Origin: Micromussa lordhowensis
Lineage: Eukaryota; Cnidaria; Anthozoa; Scleractinia; Lobophylliidae
Direction of reading: 5' to 3'
Assembly: GCA_964020085.1 (NCBI GenBank)
Contig: OZ026608.1
Location: 13,111,479 to 13,175,478 of the forward strand
Length of the DNA stretch: 64,000 nucleotides
Positions within the stretch are counted from its first letter, which is position 1. Every line of letters begins with the position of its first letter. The notes beneath the pieces are model-generated. The model had not been told where the DNA came from, did not search any database, and saw only the letters and a program-made list of their open reading frames with translations. Below, piece after piece: positions 44,230 to 55,310 of the stretch. A program made the translations under genes and the position numbers.

Positions 44230-45480
44230 AAAATTTCAAAAAAAGAGCAGCACGCATTATACTTTATGCTGAAAGATTTACACCGTCAGTCGTATTATTT
44301 AATAATCTAAACTGGCTCCCTTTTACCAAACAATCTCTAATAAAGAGGTGCGCACTAGTATATAAGCGGGTCCATAATTATATTACGCCTAGTTATTTAA
44401 ATAGTCTGTTAGTTAGAAGTTCAGAAATTCATAATCAAGCCACTAGATATTCGAACATAAATCTGATTTGCCCCAAGTATAAACGAGAAACAGAAGGAGG
44501 TCGTTCTTTCACTATTAGGACTATAAAGGACTTGTCGAGCTTAATGCTTTTTGATATTTTCCAGCAATGCCATAAATACCTTGTTTTGCTGGCTAAGCAT
44601 AATTTGAAGGTTTTGCTGTTGCAGCTGCTGCTGTTGCTGCATCTGGTTCATCAGCGCTGAGAACATGGTCTCTTGCTGCTGCGCAGCCTCTTCTTGTCTG
44701 GTTTCTGCTAGATCAAGCTCTCTTTTTTTGACGGCTAACTCTTCCTTCTTCAATTCTCTCTCCTTCTTTGACTTCTCGGCCAAAAACTCGATTGCATCAG
44801 AGGTGCTTCTTCTTCTCTTTGATCATATCCATTCTAATTAATGCAAAATATATAGGTACCACTTTCAGAGAATAAGCGACAAAAGTAGTTGAGACAGTTG
44901 CCTGAATCGAGTGCTAATTGCAGCATTTCACTTATTCTATTTGAAATTCGGTTTACATTGAGACCCACACCTCCTCCCCCTTTTCAATGTTGTTTAGGAA
45001 AAAAGCAAGTTCTAGAGACATGAATTCCAACATTGTTTGGGGGGAGGGGGTAGAATTGTGGGGTTGAGGGGGGAAATTGGTGTGTCTCAACACTTTTGTC
45101 GCCCATTGTAGGTTAAAGAAGATAAAAACAAACAGAATAAATGTGTGCGTAGCATATTCTTTACTCATAGCAGGGATAGTGCTTAAATCCTTACACTCGA
45201 AAACATTTATAAATTTAAATTAGCTCTCTTTATACATGGAATTAATAATGACCCCACAAATATCCCAGCAATATTTTCTGGAATTCTTACATTAGAGGTC
45301 CATAGCTAAAATACTAGATTTGCGAATAACTTTGATATTTATAGACCAAGTATAAGTGACAATTATGGTGCTACTACGTTTTCTTTTGGAGCTTCAAAAA
45401 TCTGGGAATCTATCCTCTTCGAATTAAACAAACTTACTTATAACCGTTTTTTGGCAACATATCCCTTTTAGCTACTCAAT
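44230..45480 (+). pseudogene. LINE C-terminal RT fragments
   Basis: Plus-strand remnants. FKKRAARIILYAERFTPSVV, NNLNWLPFTKQSLIKRCALV and EIHNQATRYSNINLICPKYK (44234-44510) form the C-terminal, post-thumb region of a LINE RT. A different piece at about 45345-45470 reads RPSISDNYGATTFSFGASKI then WESILFELNKLTYNRF. The Harbinger Myb-like tail (44541-44800) lies between them. The 3' end is marked by aaactaaataaactaaactaaact at about 45788-45811. Confidence 0.45.
44541..44800 (-). pseudogene. C-terminal tail of a Harbinger-associated Myb-like protein
   Basis: Minus-strand frame: RRRSTSDAIEFLAEKSKKER then a coiled coil (EELAVKKRELDLAETRQEEA), then a Gln-rich stretch (MFSALMNQMQQQQQLQQQNL) ending in VFMALLENIKKH and a stop at 44541. 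Such coiled-coil, Gln-rich tails follow the Myb/SANT domain in the second ORF of Harbinger elements (family knowledge). The Myb domain itself is not present: a stop lies just upstream near 44822. It is convergent with the transposase, as expected for the element. Confidence 0.5.
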
Positions 45481-45843
45481 GTGTCTCTTAGTGTGGTTTG
45501 CCCATAGCCTGCTGTTTTTATTATTAAGTACTATTAATTTATGTATTTTTTCTTTTGTGATGTAACATATGTATTATATACCTATTTGTACTCAACTTCC
45601 TCAATTTTGTAATGTACATGTTCATGCCAGTTAATTGTCTGTGGCAGTGACCAACTCGAAAGCGTAAGCTACTTTGGTCACTGCGCACACTCTGCTTTTT
45701 ACTACTTGTGTGATTTAGGTTGATGTCTTTTTCTTCTACTGTACTTAAATGAGGTAATACTGTTGTAAATAGTGCAAAACAATAATAAACTAAATAAACT
45801 AAACTAAACTTTGAAGCGGAACAAACATTGTCCTTGTACAAAT

Positions 45844-46056
45844 ATGGCGTCTGTAACCGTGTGTTTTTTAGAGAAGACTGGAACTTTTGCAAACGCCTGT
45901 CAAATAATGCATCCGAGCGGTCCTGGGATTAGTCCAAAGGCGCCAATCTCGAATGAACTGAAAATACACAGTTTTCCCATCATTTTGGTACCAAACATGC
46001 AATACTTTCTTCGATATTCGCTTACAAAGACAGCCGAAGAAATAGTAAAAGAGAAG
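45844..46056 (+). CDS. Candidate first coding exon, unknown, 71 codons
   Basis: ATG in context aatATGG, then an open frame of exactly 71 codons (start MASVTVCFLEKTGTFANACQ, end TKTAEEIVKEK) ending at a consensus donor GAGAAG|GTAAGG (phase 0). I do not recognise the protein: no signal peptide and no known domain. No convincing partner exon was found downstream within the next 500 bp; a lysine-rich frame near 46288-46380 (KVARKKAVSENRKLLAEKKL) is a weak candidate. It could equally be transposon-derived. Confidence 0.25.
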
Positions 46057-46504
46057 GTAAGGGATTTTTGTCATTCGTATCGTATTTTTGGCCCGGATAG
46101 TTTTTTAACCATTTTTACTTATCCGAGAAATTTTGATGTGAAGAGAAACTTCAAGGCCTTGACAAAAACTCTATGATTTTTATTTTGGTAATTTAGCTTT
46201 CTTTTCTTACTTTTTTACGAGTTAATTTCCGGGATGTCGCGCAGAAAGAACACGCCCTTTGACGTGGCTCAATTCAATTCAATTCATGAAAGCCAGGAAG
46301 GTTGCAAGAAAGAAAGCTGTGAGTGAAAATCGCAAGCTTTTGGCAGAGAAAAAATTGTCCAACGAGCTCAAGAAAAAGTGAGATGATAATTATATTTAGT
46401 TTGTCCTTTTTAAGTAATTCAGTATGGGCGCTTTGTGAAGGTTTCATATTTCGAATATTGGAGCATTGTAGGCAAGTGGTGGAAGTGCTTGTAATTCAAT
46501 TTTG

Positions 46505-46610
46505 ACAGAGTGAAAAATAAATAATAACAATAATAATAATAACAACAACAACAACAACAACAATAATAATAATAATAATAATAATGATGATAACAATAAT
46601 TTTCATTTCA
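46505..46610. repeat. AAT/AAC microsatellite
   Basis: (aataat)(aacaac)(aataat) tract with atgatgataac at its end. It lies close to a LINE 3' fragment. Confidence 0.8.
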
Positions 46611-46739
46611 AGCTAAGTATTGGTTTGTGCATCCCTGCTGCACTGCCCTACACAAACATTTGTAAACACTCCATCTTCAGCTTTTTATGTGTCTGAACTC
46701 TAAAATTTAACAACAACAACAATAATTATAATCTTTAGT

Positions 46740-46830
46740 TTCTTTTATTACAGGTTATTTGGCCCGCAGATAGTAAGTGCTAATCTAGGCAGGCCATCCA
46801 TTGCTTATTTGTAGATTAATAAAATAACAA
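46740..46830 (-). mobile_element. LINE 3' UTR fragment
   Basis: Resembles the 3' UTR at about 51840-51900 (ggcccgc-gatag...gctaatctaggc-ggcc). It is a short truncated copy on the minus strand. Confidence 0.45.
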
Positions 46831-46847
46831 TAATAACAATTGAAAGA

Positions 46848-48246
46848 CTTCCTGCAAAAAGGGCGTATATCGCTTTTTTAGCGGATTTTCATTTTCTGCA
46901 GGATCAAGCTAATTTTTGGCAGACTGACTTGTGTTGACATGAAAAACATTGTTCCGTAATTGATTTTGTTGGTTTGCGCTTCGTTTCCGAGAAATAACGT
47001 ATGCAAAAAACTCAGTCAAAAGAAACCTTTTGTTTCATAAAAGCCGCGAGCCGTGTCCGACGCCTGCGCTACTTACGGCCCGCGGCTTCGCATATCACGC
47101 TCGCTCGCACGCTCATGTTGATTTCCGTTCTTCCTTCTTCCGTTTTTCTCTACGAGTTTTCGAGCAAAAGAGGGACCGCTCGCAGTCTACGACAATAAGC
47201 GATCGCAGAGATGCTCTTTTGACTTACGGCAGAGCAAAATGTTGAGTTCGTGAAGGTTTTCAAGGTTAAGGTTCTGTCCCCTGATCCCAGAAGTTCGAAA
47301 CACTGCAAATCATGCCGATTTGAAATAAAATTTATGTTATAATCGATTGCTACTTGTTGTCCCAAGTTATCTGTGTGAATCCCTGTGTCAATAACTTCCA
47401 AAAATCCACTTCCTCTTACGGTATGTTGCTGTTTACCAGGCCACCAAACCAATGAAACGTCCACTGAGCGCGATCGCTATCCATGCTTGGGAAGGCTCCT
47501 TTCGCCTAGTGCGTACACAACCACATTCCCATTGATGCAAGACATTTTAGAAGTCTAAAACCAGTTATCGCTTTCCAAACTTTGACACCAGCAACGCTTG
47601 GCAAATGAGCCACAACTCACGAGAAGCATTTTTTCTTGGGCAAGAACTGCTCTTGGACTTTGCTGCCTGGATCGACCCGACTTCAAACAGCGATAACATG
47701 AGTATATCCTCGCTCGAACATCAGAGCACGTTTTGGTTCTTTAAAACGTGCTGGTGACTTACGGGTTTATCAAGGCTTTATGATGCCTCTCAACCACCAG
47801 GCAGGCATGCAAGGTACTATAAATAAGGCTTAAAATATTAGTTGACAGAGCTCTAAGGCAGCATGCACTATTTCCTTTTGACGCTCGATCAATTCACGCG
47901 TCAATTAACCGATGTTAACAATCCGTTCCCAGATTTCCGCTCGTGTGCTATTTTCCCTTAACTCAAAAGAAAGTGCAGCTAAGATTCTGTGGGATTTGAT
48001 TATGACTTCGCATACTCTCAACAGTCTGTCTGCTAGATAGGTGCTAAAAGATCTCCAAAAGATGGCGCTTAGAAGACTGAGTTTTCTGCATACGTTATTT
48101 CTCGAAAACGAAGCGCAAACCAACAAAATCAATTTCGGAACAATGTTTTTCATGTCAACACAAGTCAGTCTGCCAAAAATTAGCTTGATCCTGCAAAAAA
48201 TGAAAATCCGCTAAAAAAGCGATATACGCCCTTTTTGCAGGAAGCC
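46848..48246. mobile_element. 1.4-kb element with about 170-bp terminal inverted repeats
   Basis: The left end (46848-47018: cttcctgcaaaaagggcgta, then tatcgcttttttagcgg, and so on to gtatgcaaaaaactcag) is matched by its reverse complement at 48078-48246 with only a few differences. The interior (about 47020-48075) has a GC-rich patch (gccgcgagccgtgtccgacg near 47042), AT-rich sequence and no transposase. Short frames at 47001-47464 and 47905-48153 lie partly in the ends. acaatt occurs on both sides (46838 and 48250) and may be part of a target duplication. A non-autonomous DNA transposon with long ends (foldback or Mutator-like) is the best description. Confidence 0.65.
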
Positions 48247-48589
48247 CTACAATTATTTTAAGATTAAAGATATGAATGGCAGCTAAAATTAAACTAAAAG
48301 GACAGTACAAATTGACCAATCAGTGCTTAGAAATCACTTGTTGCTTTCAGTTGGCCACAGTCGGGGAACGATGCAAGGACATAACACATGAACTAGAAAA
48401 TATTCCTGTTGAGTATACTCTTGATTCTTCATTGTGGTTGTTTTGCCAGTTAGTGTGCAGCAAAAAACTGCTAAGCACAACTTTCGACTAAGTCTGTAGG
48501 TTTGCATTATTTAGTGGTTGGATGATATTTAATTTTTGATAATAACATTGACAGAAAAAATATTTTTGCAAGTTTAATTTTGGTGAACT

Positions 48590-48860
48590 AGCCACTTAAC
48601 ACAGAGCCAGTGCCGGAATGACAGCCAGTGCCAGACATATATTGCAGTGCGGGGCAAGAAACCTGAGTGTGTGCCTGTGTTCATCTGGTTGGTCAAAGAC
48701 TGTCATACATGACAGTGTCTCTAAATTATACAGTGACATCAGAATATCAAATGTAAGATATGGCAAATTAAAATACAATTGTTGTGTTCAGATCTCAGTT
48801 TTGTTTACAATTTTAGTATCATCCAAGCATATCTTATTTAAATAAATGTGTTACTACTCA
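48590..48860 (+). repeat. Direct repeat, copy 1 (empty MITE site)
   Basis: Starts ttggtgaactagccacttaa and includes cacagagccagtgcc, catatattgcagtgcgggg and ttcatctggttggtcaaag. The second copy starts about 48957. This copy shows the uninterrupted site catctggttgg. Confidence 0.7.
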
Positions 48861-48956
48861 GTGTCTAATTTAGCAATACCGTAAAATCCCACGTTAAAGC
48901 CCCCATGGATATAAGACCCCAACGGTTAAAAGCCCACCCAAAATGCCTTAGTCAAC

Positions 48957-49450
48957 TTCGGTGAACTAGCCACTTAACACAGAGCCAGTGCCAGAAGCCA
49001 GTGCCAGACATATATTGCAGTGCGTGGCAAGAAACCTGACCGTGTGCCTCAGTGTTCATCTGGGCCGGGTTGTTCAAAGCCCGGTTAAGCTAACCCAGGG
49101 TTAGCGAGGATTTTGAGTTTAAATTTACAACTGTTTGGTGAGTTTTTCTGTTGACATTGTTTATCCTTCAGATTTGAGTTTGAATAATCTCAAACTACCC
49201 ATAACACAAGCAGTGAAAAACATTTTTTAACAGGAAAAAATTAATACTTTGGTTGACTTTTAACCCTGGGTTAGCGTTAACCGGCTTTCGAACAACCCGG
49301 CCCTGGTTGGTCAAAGACTCTCATAAATATGATAGTGTCTCTAAATTATAAACATCAGAATATCAAATGTAAGATTTGGCTAAATAGAACTGTTGTGTTC
49401 AGATCTATTTTGTTTATATTTCTAGCATTGTCCAACCAGATATAATTTAA
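48957..49450 (+). repeat. Direct repeat, copy 2 (with MITE inserted)
   Basis: The same sequence as 48590-48860, but split at ttcatctgg by a MITE (49064-49303) before ttggtcaaagactctcataa. A fragment of the inverted-end family of the array (taccgtaaaatcccacg) lies between the two repeat copies at about 48885. Confidence 0.7.
49064..49303. mobile_element. 240-bp MITE with about 43-bp inverted ends
   Basis: Left end GCCGGGTTGTTCAAAGCC continuing CGGTTAAGCTAACCCAGGG; right end is its imperfect complement (aaccctgggttagcgttaac, cggctttcgaacaacccggc). It is flanked by TGG on both sides (49061-49063, 49304-49306). The empty paralogous site has a single TGG, so 243 bp were added. A 3-bp duplication fits PIF/Harbinger-type MITEs, although a shorter duplication with a GGGCCGGG end cannot be excluded. 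Confidence 0.7.
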
Positions 49451-49459
49451 AATAGTACA

Positions 49460-51790
49460 CCTAAATGGTAATAATGCTGTGTGAGAACAATATATGCTAA
49501 TAATGCTAAGGGGAGAACAATATTAAGTATGCTAACAGTTACATTATGAACTGTATGGTGAAGAATTGATTTGCACAAGATATATAAAATCATTATGAAG
49601 GAAAAACAATTTAAATTGTTATGGGGTTGGGTACTTGAAGGGATTTAATACTAAAAGGAAAATAGTAATAATACAATGGCAATTATAAAAAGATTCATTT
49701 AGCTGTTTTTCATGCTGTTCAGTACATAAAGGAGGGGGATATTATAATAACCCCTCCCGGTAATTTTAGTACTTGTAAATGGGGAATCAACACTGGAATC
49801 AACAGGCACTTTTCAAATTGCTCTTGCACATTCTTGAGAATTTTTTTGCGAATTTTGTTCTGGTTCATGGAAGACATCACAAAAGGTAAAGTTTCAAAAC
49901 AACCACCATTATGGATGCAAAGCAGTAGAAGCTATAAAAATGACTGAAGCTGTTGAAAAAAGATTTGAAAGACCTCAAAGATAAGCTATGTAATTCGTAA
50001 TGAGTAGCCTTGAATACATTCCATCGAGTGAGCCTTTATAATGTTTATAAACATTAGGGTGCTGAGACCGCGAAGTACAGACTGAAATCATCTATAAGAC
50101 AGTGTACTTATTAGCAGGAGCTAGGAACTTTAAGATAGTGTTAGAATAAAATCCAGTTTGATCACCCTTCTGTTGGGTGGTTCTCTGTATAATTTGTCCC
50201 AACAAAACGAATCAAACTGATCGGAACTCAAACTCAGCATCAAATCAGCATTCAAACACTGTTTCCAATACTGATAAAGTATGTACATGAAATTTTGAGT
50301 GAAAAGAAATTCACAGAGTTTTCATAACATTTTAGTATTGATAGGATTCATTGGTAACTATGCAGACTGGAGTACAATTAAGACCTGGCAAGTAACTTAA
50401 AATAGGCCGAGTGCATAATGCAAGGAAAGTTTATAACTACAAACAGCCTGAAATATACTCCACTCAGTCTAGTTTTTGCTGCGCCGCGAGCGTAACGACC
50501 GAGCAGCAACATAAACAGGATTTAAGAAGAATATATAGAAGGGGATACGAATTCTCAAATTCATCACTTTTTACCAGAATGCATTGCATTTAACAAAAAT
50601 GCACTGCGTCACTTTTTACCAGAGTGCATTGCGCCACGAACAACACGAGGATGTCACACCGTTGAGCCGTCGTCTTAATTCGCGTAGATTTCAGTGAGAA
50701 AGATTAGTGGTTTGTTTTGCTCTGATTTACCTGTGATGTGAAGGAGATCGTGCTTGACTTTCAAAACTCTTGCTTTTGTCCTTAATGCAGTAAGTGAAAG
50801 TTTGTAAATCTGGATGATTAATTGTGACAACTTAATTTTAACTTTTTTCATTTCTTAGCAGTCTCGCCTCCTTGGTTGAATTCGCAAATGAAAAGAAATC
50901 ATCGTTACTACAGCTTCTAGAATAATTAAAAAAAAAACAAAAACCGTACAACACGCTAATTTCATATATGCTGCGATCTATTCATCCAAACATGAATTAA
51001 GCTGAAGCGTTATTAACATTTTCACACATCGCGATGGACGCGTCCTCGGCACAGTCTGTCAGCATTCTAGAGACCTTTAATGCGTCCCAGTACAGAATTT
51101 ATAAGCTAGATTTCTGCTTCTACAATTTCCACATCCATTGACATTTGCGATCTCATAAAGAGGAGGTTGATGTGTATCGTTTTATGCCTAAACATAGTTC
51201 AGATCACTGCATTTTTGTCACGATCCTTTTTCACACCTCGCCATCGACGCGTCATCATGCATGAAGTTGACATAAAATAAAGATTACTGTAAGTCTTGGA
51301 ACGCGCAGATAGATAAATCACTGCTTAAAATATGTCACTATCAACAGAATGTGCCGCAGCATTACTATCTTTTAGATACCCTAGTCACTACTTATATGCT
51401 TACAAAAACGTGTAACCAAATTCATTATTGAATTTGTAGTGGGCTTTCACCACCACTAGCTGTGTCCTCTTGACAATTGTGATCGTGAAAAGCGTTTCAG
51501 AACTTATGGACACTTTTGAAGTTCCTTTTCTCAGTGTTCCTTTAGTGTGATAGTGATTAGGAATTCTCGGACTGAGTCACTGCCGCTTAAAATCTCGAAT
51601 CAGTCTGTTCTCCTGGTCATAATAGATTTATATCTGCGTGCTTCTCGTCTTTGCACGAAACACCATAAGCGTAATAGGCCTTTTTTAGGCTACGGTCCAA
51701 GCGCTGCGGGCCTTAATTCTTGGACTGAGGCGCCTGTGGAGCATTTTTCGTCAAATCTTGACTTCTCCTTCGAGGACTGGTGCTGATGCT
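49460..51790. other. Spacer without a supported gene
   Basis: AT-rich and unannotated. It holds an inverted pair (ggagggggatattataataacccctcc, about 49732), a repeated cactttttaccagaatgcattgc / cactttttaccagagtgcattgc pair (about 50565 and 50610), and some mixed-composition sequence (50640-51780) with only short frames. The frame at 51547-51786 has no recognisable domain. Confidence 0.45.
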
Positions 51791-51796
51791 GGAATT

Positions 51797-52490
51797 CATT
51801 CATTCATTCATCATTTTATTACTAATTAAAAATACATATTACAGTCGGGCTGGCCCGCGGATAGCTATGCTAGTCTAGGCGGGCCAGTCTATCAATAGTT
51901 ACAAGTTATTTACTATTACTTTAATTACTATTATTACTAAAATTAAGAGAAATGGGAAGAAAAAATAATAATAATAATAATAAAGAAAAAGAAAAAGGGA
52001 AAAGAATGTAATTTAATTCAATTGAATTTTGACTAATACTGATATTTTAATTTACTTTAGAGATGATCGTACCACTCAATGAAGGAATCTTCATCTTCAA
52101 GAACACTTAAGAGTTTGTTTTTAATTCGGCGTTTGAATAATTTCTTTGGTAGTTCTCTCAGAGAGCTTGGTATCACATTCCATAATTTAGCACCAACTCT
52201 TGAAAAGGCGTTTTTTTGAATTTCAAGTCTTGAAGCTTTTATGTAAAAATTATCTGAAGTAGAAGAACGTGTGTTATAAGAGTGGACTCTGGACGTTTTT
52301 GTAAATAGATTACATATGTTAATAGGGGCAGAGGCAGTGTTAACGTCGTGCATCAATTCAGATAAAGTTTTGTAGTATAAAAAGTTCAAAGGCAAAAGCT
52401 TAGCATTAATAAAAAGCGGTATGGTATGCTCATTCTTTTTTGCAAAGTACATGAAACGTAATGCACGTTTTTGTAATATTAAGATTTTAT
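51797..52490 (-). mobile_element. LINE-B, 3' part
   Basis: C-terminal RT: ILQKRALRFMYFAKKNEHTI, INAKLLPLNFLYYKTLSELM, RVHSYNTRSSTSDNFYIKAS, LWNVIPSSLRELPKKLFKRR, with its stop at 52057. It is followed by a 3' UTR (51816-52056) and an (attc)n tail at 51797-51815. The 5' part of the same element is at 55311-56290: there the frame stops at WGQACKS, and here it resumes at the LQKRA block. A second LINE sits between. Confidence 0.7.
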
Positions 52491-52707
52491 TTAAGTTTAT
52501 TTATTTATTTTATTTATTTATTTATTTATTTATACACGGTTAAAAACATCAGGTCTCAATATACTAAAAGTTATAATAAAAAATACTAATAATCTACCAA
52601 TAAACAAACTATGCTAAATATTAATTAATTAATTTTAATTAAGTAAGTCCTAAATTAATCATTAACCTAATCCTGTTTTCCATGAATGCCGTGTCTCATT
52701 TTGTAAT

Positions 52708-53463
52708 TTACGATGTCGTGATTACAGTAGAAATTTGTTTTTTGAATTGATTAAGAGATTTTATCATCCTAAGATTGCAGCGTAGGCTGTTCCAGAGAGC
52801 TGCACCACTATAACTAAAACTGTTTTTTAAATAGTTAGTTCGTGGAAGAGGTACAACCAGTTTGTTTTCGGAATCCCTTAAAGAATAACGCGTTCCATTG
52901 CGTTTTAGAAATTTAGACGATAGGTATTCAGGAACCAAACCATTTAAAGATCTATATACCATTAAGGCTTTCTGAATTTGACGCTGAGTACACAAATCTT
53001 TCCATCCGAGTTGTCGTATTAGACCTTTGGCATCAGCATCATAACTTGAGGATGTTAACAAGCGAGCGGCACGGTTCTGAAGTTTTTGTAGCCTGTCTGA
53101 CAAAGTTTTACCGCAATTACCCCAGACAAGATTACAGTAGTCAAAATGAGGTTGAATTAGAGCGCTGTATATATAAATCAGTGTATCTGGTGGGACAAAA
53201 GGCCTAATTCGTTTTATGGCACCAATCCCAGATGCGATCTTTTTGGACAGTTTATCAATATGGGTTTGCCAAGTTAGGTTTTCATCAATGAATACACCGA
53301 GCGATTTGACAGAGGAGACACGATTTATTGATTCATTATTAATCGAGAGCTCAAGTGTATCTGGAAGGGTACTCAATCTTTGCCTGGAACCAATTAACAT
53401 AAATTCAGTTTTAGTCGCGTTTAAGGTAAGTTTGTTAGAAGTTAGCCATTGGTTCAAATTGGT
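52708..53463 (-). pseudogene. LINE-A reverse transcriptase C-terminus
   Basis: The same frame as 53464-55305 after one TGA: LNQWLTSNKLTLNATKTEFM, VSSVKSLGVFIDENLTWQTH, LIYIYSALIQPHFDYCNLVW, LQKLQNRAARLLTSSSYDAD, SYSGAALWNSLRCNLRMIKS, with a natural stop at 52708. No other break is seen, so one small duplication separates this copy from an open RT. Confidence 0.8.
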
Positions 53464-53490
53464 TCAAATTAGCCATTGGTTCAGATCGTG
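53437..53490. repeat. 27-bp in-frame tandem duplication with a stop
   Basis: ttagccattggttcaaattggttcaaattagccattggttcag shows agccattggttca twice and ggttcaaatt twice. The added 27 bases code for LNQWL again plus a TGA, keeping the frame. Confidence 0.75.
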
Positions 53491-55305
53491 ATTTAGATTA
53501 GACTGAATAGAATTCAGATCAGCTCCCGCATATGTGATGTGAGTGTCATCAGCATACATCGTAGGCTGACATGATGATAAGCAGTTAGGCAAGTCGTTAA
53601 TGTAAATAAGAAACAATAGGGGACCTAGGATCGTTCCTTGAGGTACTCCACATTTTAGTGAACAGGTTTTAGAAAGAGAACCATTAACAAGACATCGTTG
53701 TGTGCGGTTAGTTAAATATAAGTTGAACCAGTCAAGAGCTACTCCTTGAACTCCGTAATGGTTCATTTTAGTTAAAAGAATTTCGTGATCAACCGTGTCA
53801 AATGCTTTTTTTAAATCGAGAAAAACTACAGCATTAACATTACCGCGATCGATATTAAACGCCCAACTATCGGTAGCTTCTAATAGGGCAGTAACAGTTG
53901 AATGCAATGAGCGAAAGCCCGACTGTTGTTTAGAAATTACGTCTTCTTTAGCTAGAAAGCTATAAAGCTGGTCATACACGATCCTCTCGAATACCTTAGC
54001 AATTACTGAGATGACTGAAATTGGTCGATAATTATTTAGATCAGATCGCTCACCCTGCTTAAACAACGGGATAACTCTAGCACTTTTCCAATCGTCAGGA
54101 AATATACCAGAAGTTAAAGACTTGTTAAGAAGGTCAGATATAGGGACCGAAATAAGATCAGCACATTCACGGATAAATCTAGCAGAAATATTATCAAGAC
54201 CTGTTGCTTTAGATCTAGATAATTTGTTTAGATGAGAAAAAACAATATTACTGCTAATTGGACAGAACTGGAATGAGCTGTTATTGAAAGTTAAAAAGGT
54301 AGTGTAGCTCAGATCATCATTTTGACCTATTGGAGGTATTTCATTGGCAAGTCTGGGCCCAATTGTTGAAAAATGGTCATTAAAAGTGTCCGAAAGTTCA
54401 ATAGAATTATTGATTACAACGTCATTTACTTTTAGTTCTTTCACAGTCACGTTGTTTTTACGGCGAGATGTAAGTTCATTAATCGTTTGCCAAGTTTTTC
54501 TAGAGTTGCCCTCAAATTGTATAAAAGCTTTCGAATAATAAGATGCCTTAGCAGTTTTGATCCTATTATTTATTAGATTTTGTAGCTTTTTATACTTAGC
54601 CCAATCGCAAGGATCATTTGACTTGGCAGCTTTTCTCTTGGCTGCATCACGATCGCGTATACCTTTTTTCAATTCTGAGTTGATCCAGGGTGCCTTATGT
54701 GATCTTATACGTTTAGTTCTGGATGGAGCATGAATGTTGACAATGCTCAGAAATTTTCCTTTCCAGTCAGCCCACAAAATATTTGGATCATCAGAATTAC
54801 AGTTCCAGTCTTGTTGACAGATATCGTTGCGAAATTTTCCGCGATTAAAATTTCGAAAATTTCTGTAAGATATGGTAGAATGCCCCTTGAAAGGGAGATC
54901 GGGAGATAGTTTACGATAAACATAAATACGGCTATGATCGCTGATGCCAATATGAGAGACTCCGGAACAGACTACCCTGTCAACATAGTTAGTATAGATC
55001 AAATCAATCAGTGATGATGATGATTCAGTTATACGGGTTGGTTCAGTTATGAGTTGATGGAGCCCATATAAATCAGATATTTCACATAAACGACGAGTAT
55101 TCGTATCATGATGGGAAGAGGCCATATTACAGTTGAAATCACCTACTAAGTAATATTCAGAGCCAAGAGAATCTAATTTACTGATAAGAGATTCATAGAA
55201 CAAAAATGACTCTATTGAGGAACAAGGAGGTCTGTACCAAGTGACTACAAAAAATGGCTTTGAATTCGGTTTACGAATCTCTAGACACAAGTTGACTTGC
55301 AAGTC
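53464..55305 (-). pseudogene. LINE-A endonuclease and reverse transcriptase
   Basis: One long open frame. Endonuclease C-terminal half: VVTWYRPPCSSIESF, YYLVGDFNCNMASS (GDFN intact), LITEPTRITESSSSLIDLIY, HIGISDHSRIYV (SDH intact). [98 protein letters not shown] and the catalytic MYADDTHITYAG. It ends at LNQWLI followed by TGA (53464-53466). That stop lies inside a 27-base in-frame duplication; the frame then continues to 52708. Confidence 0.85.
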
Positions 55306-55310
55306 TAGAC

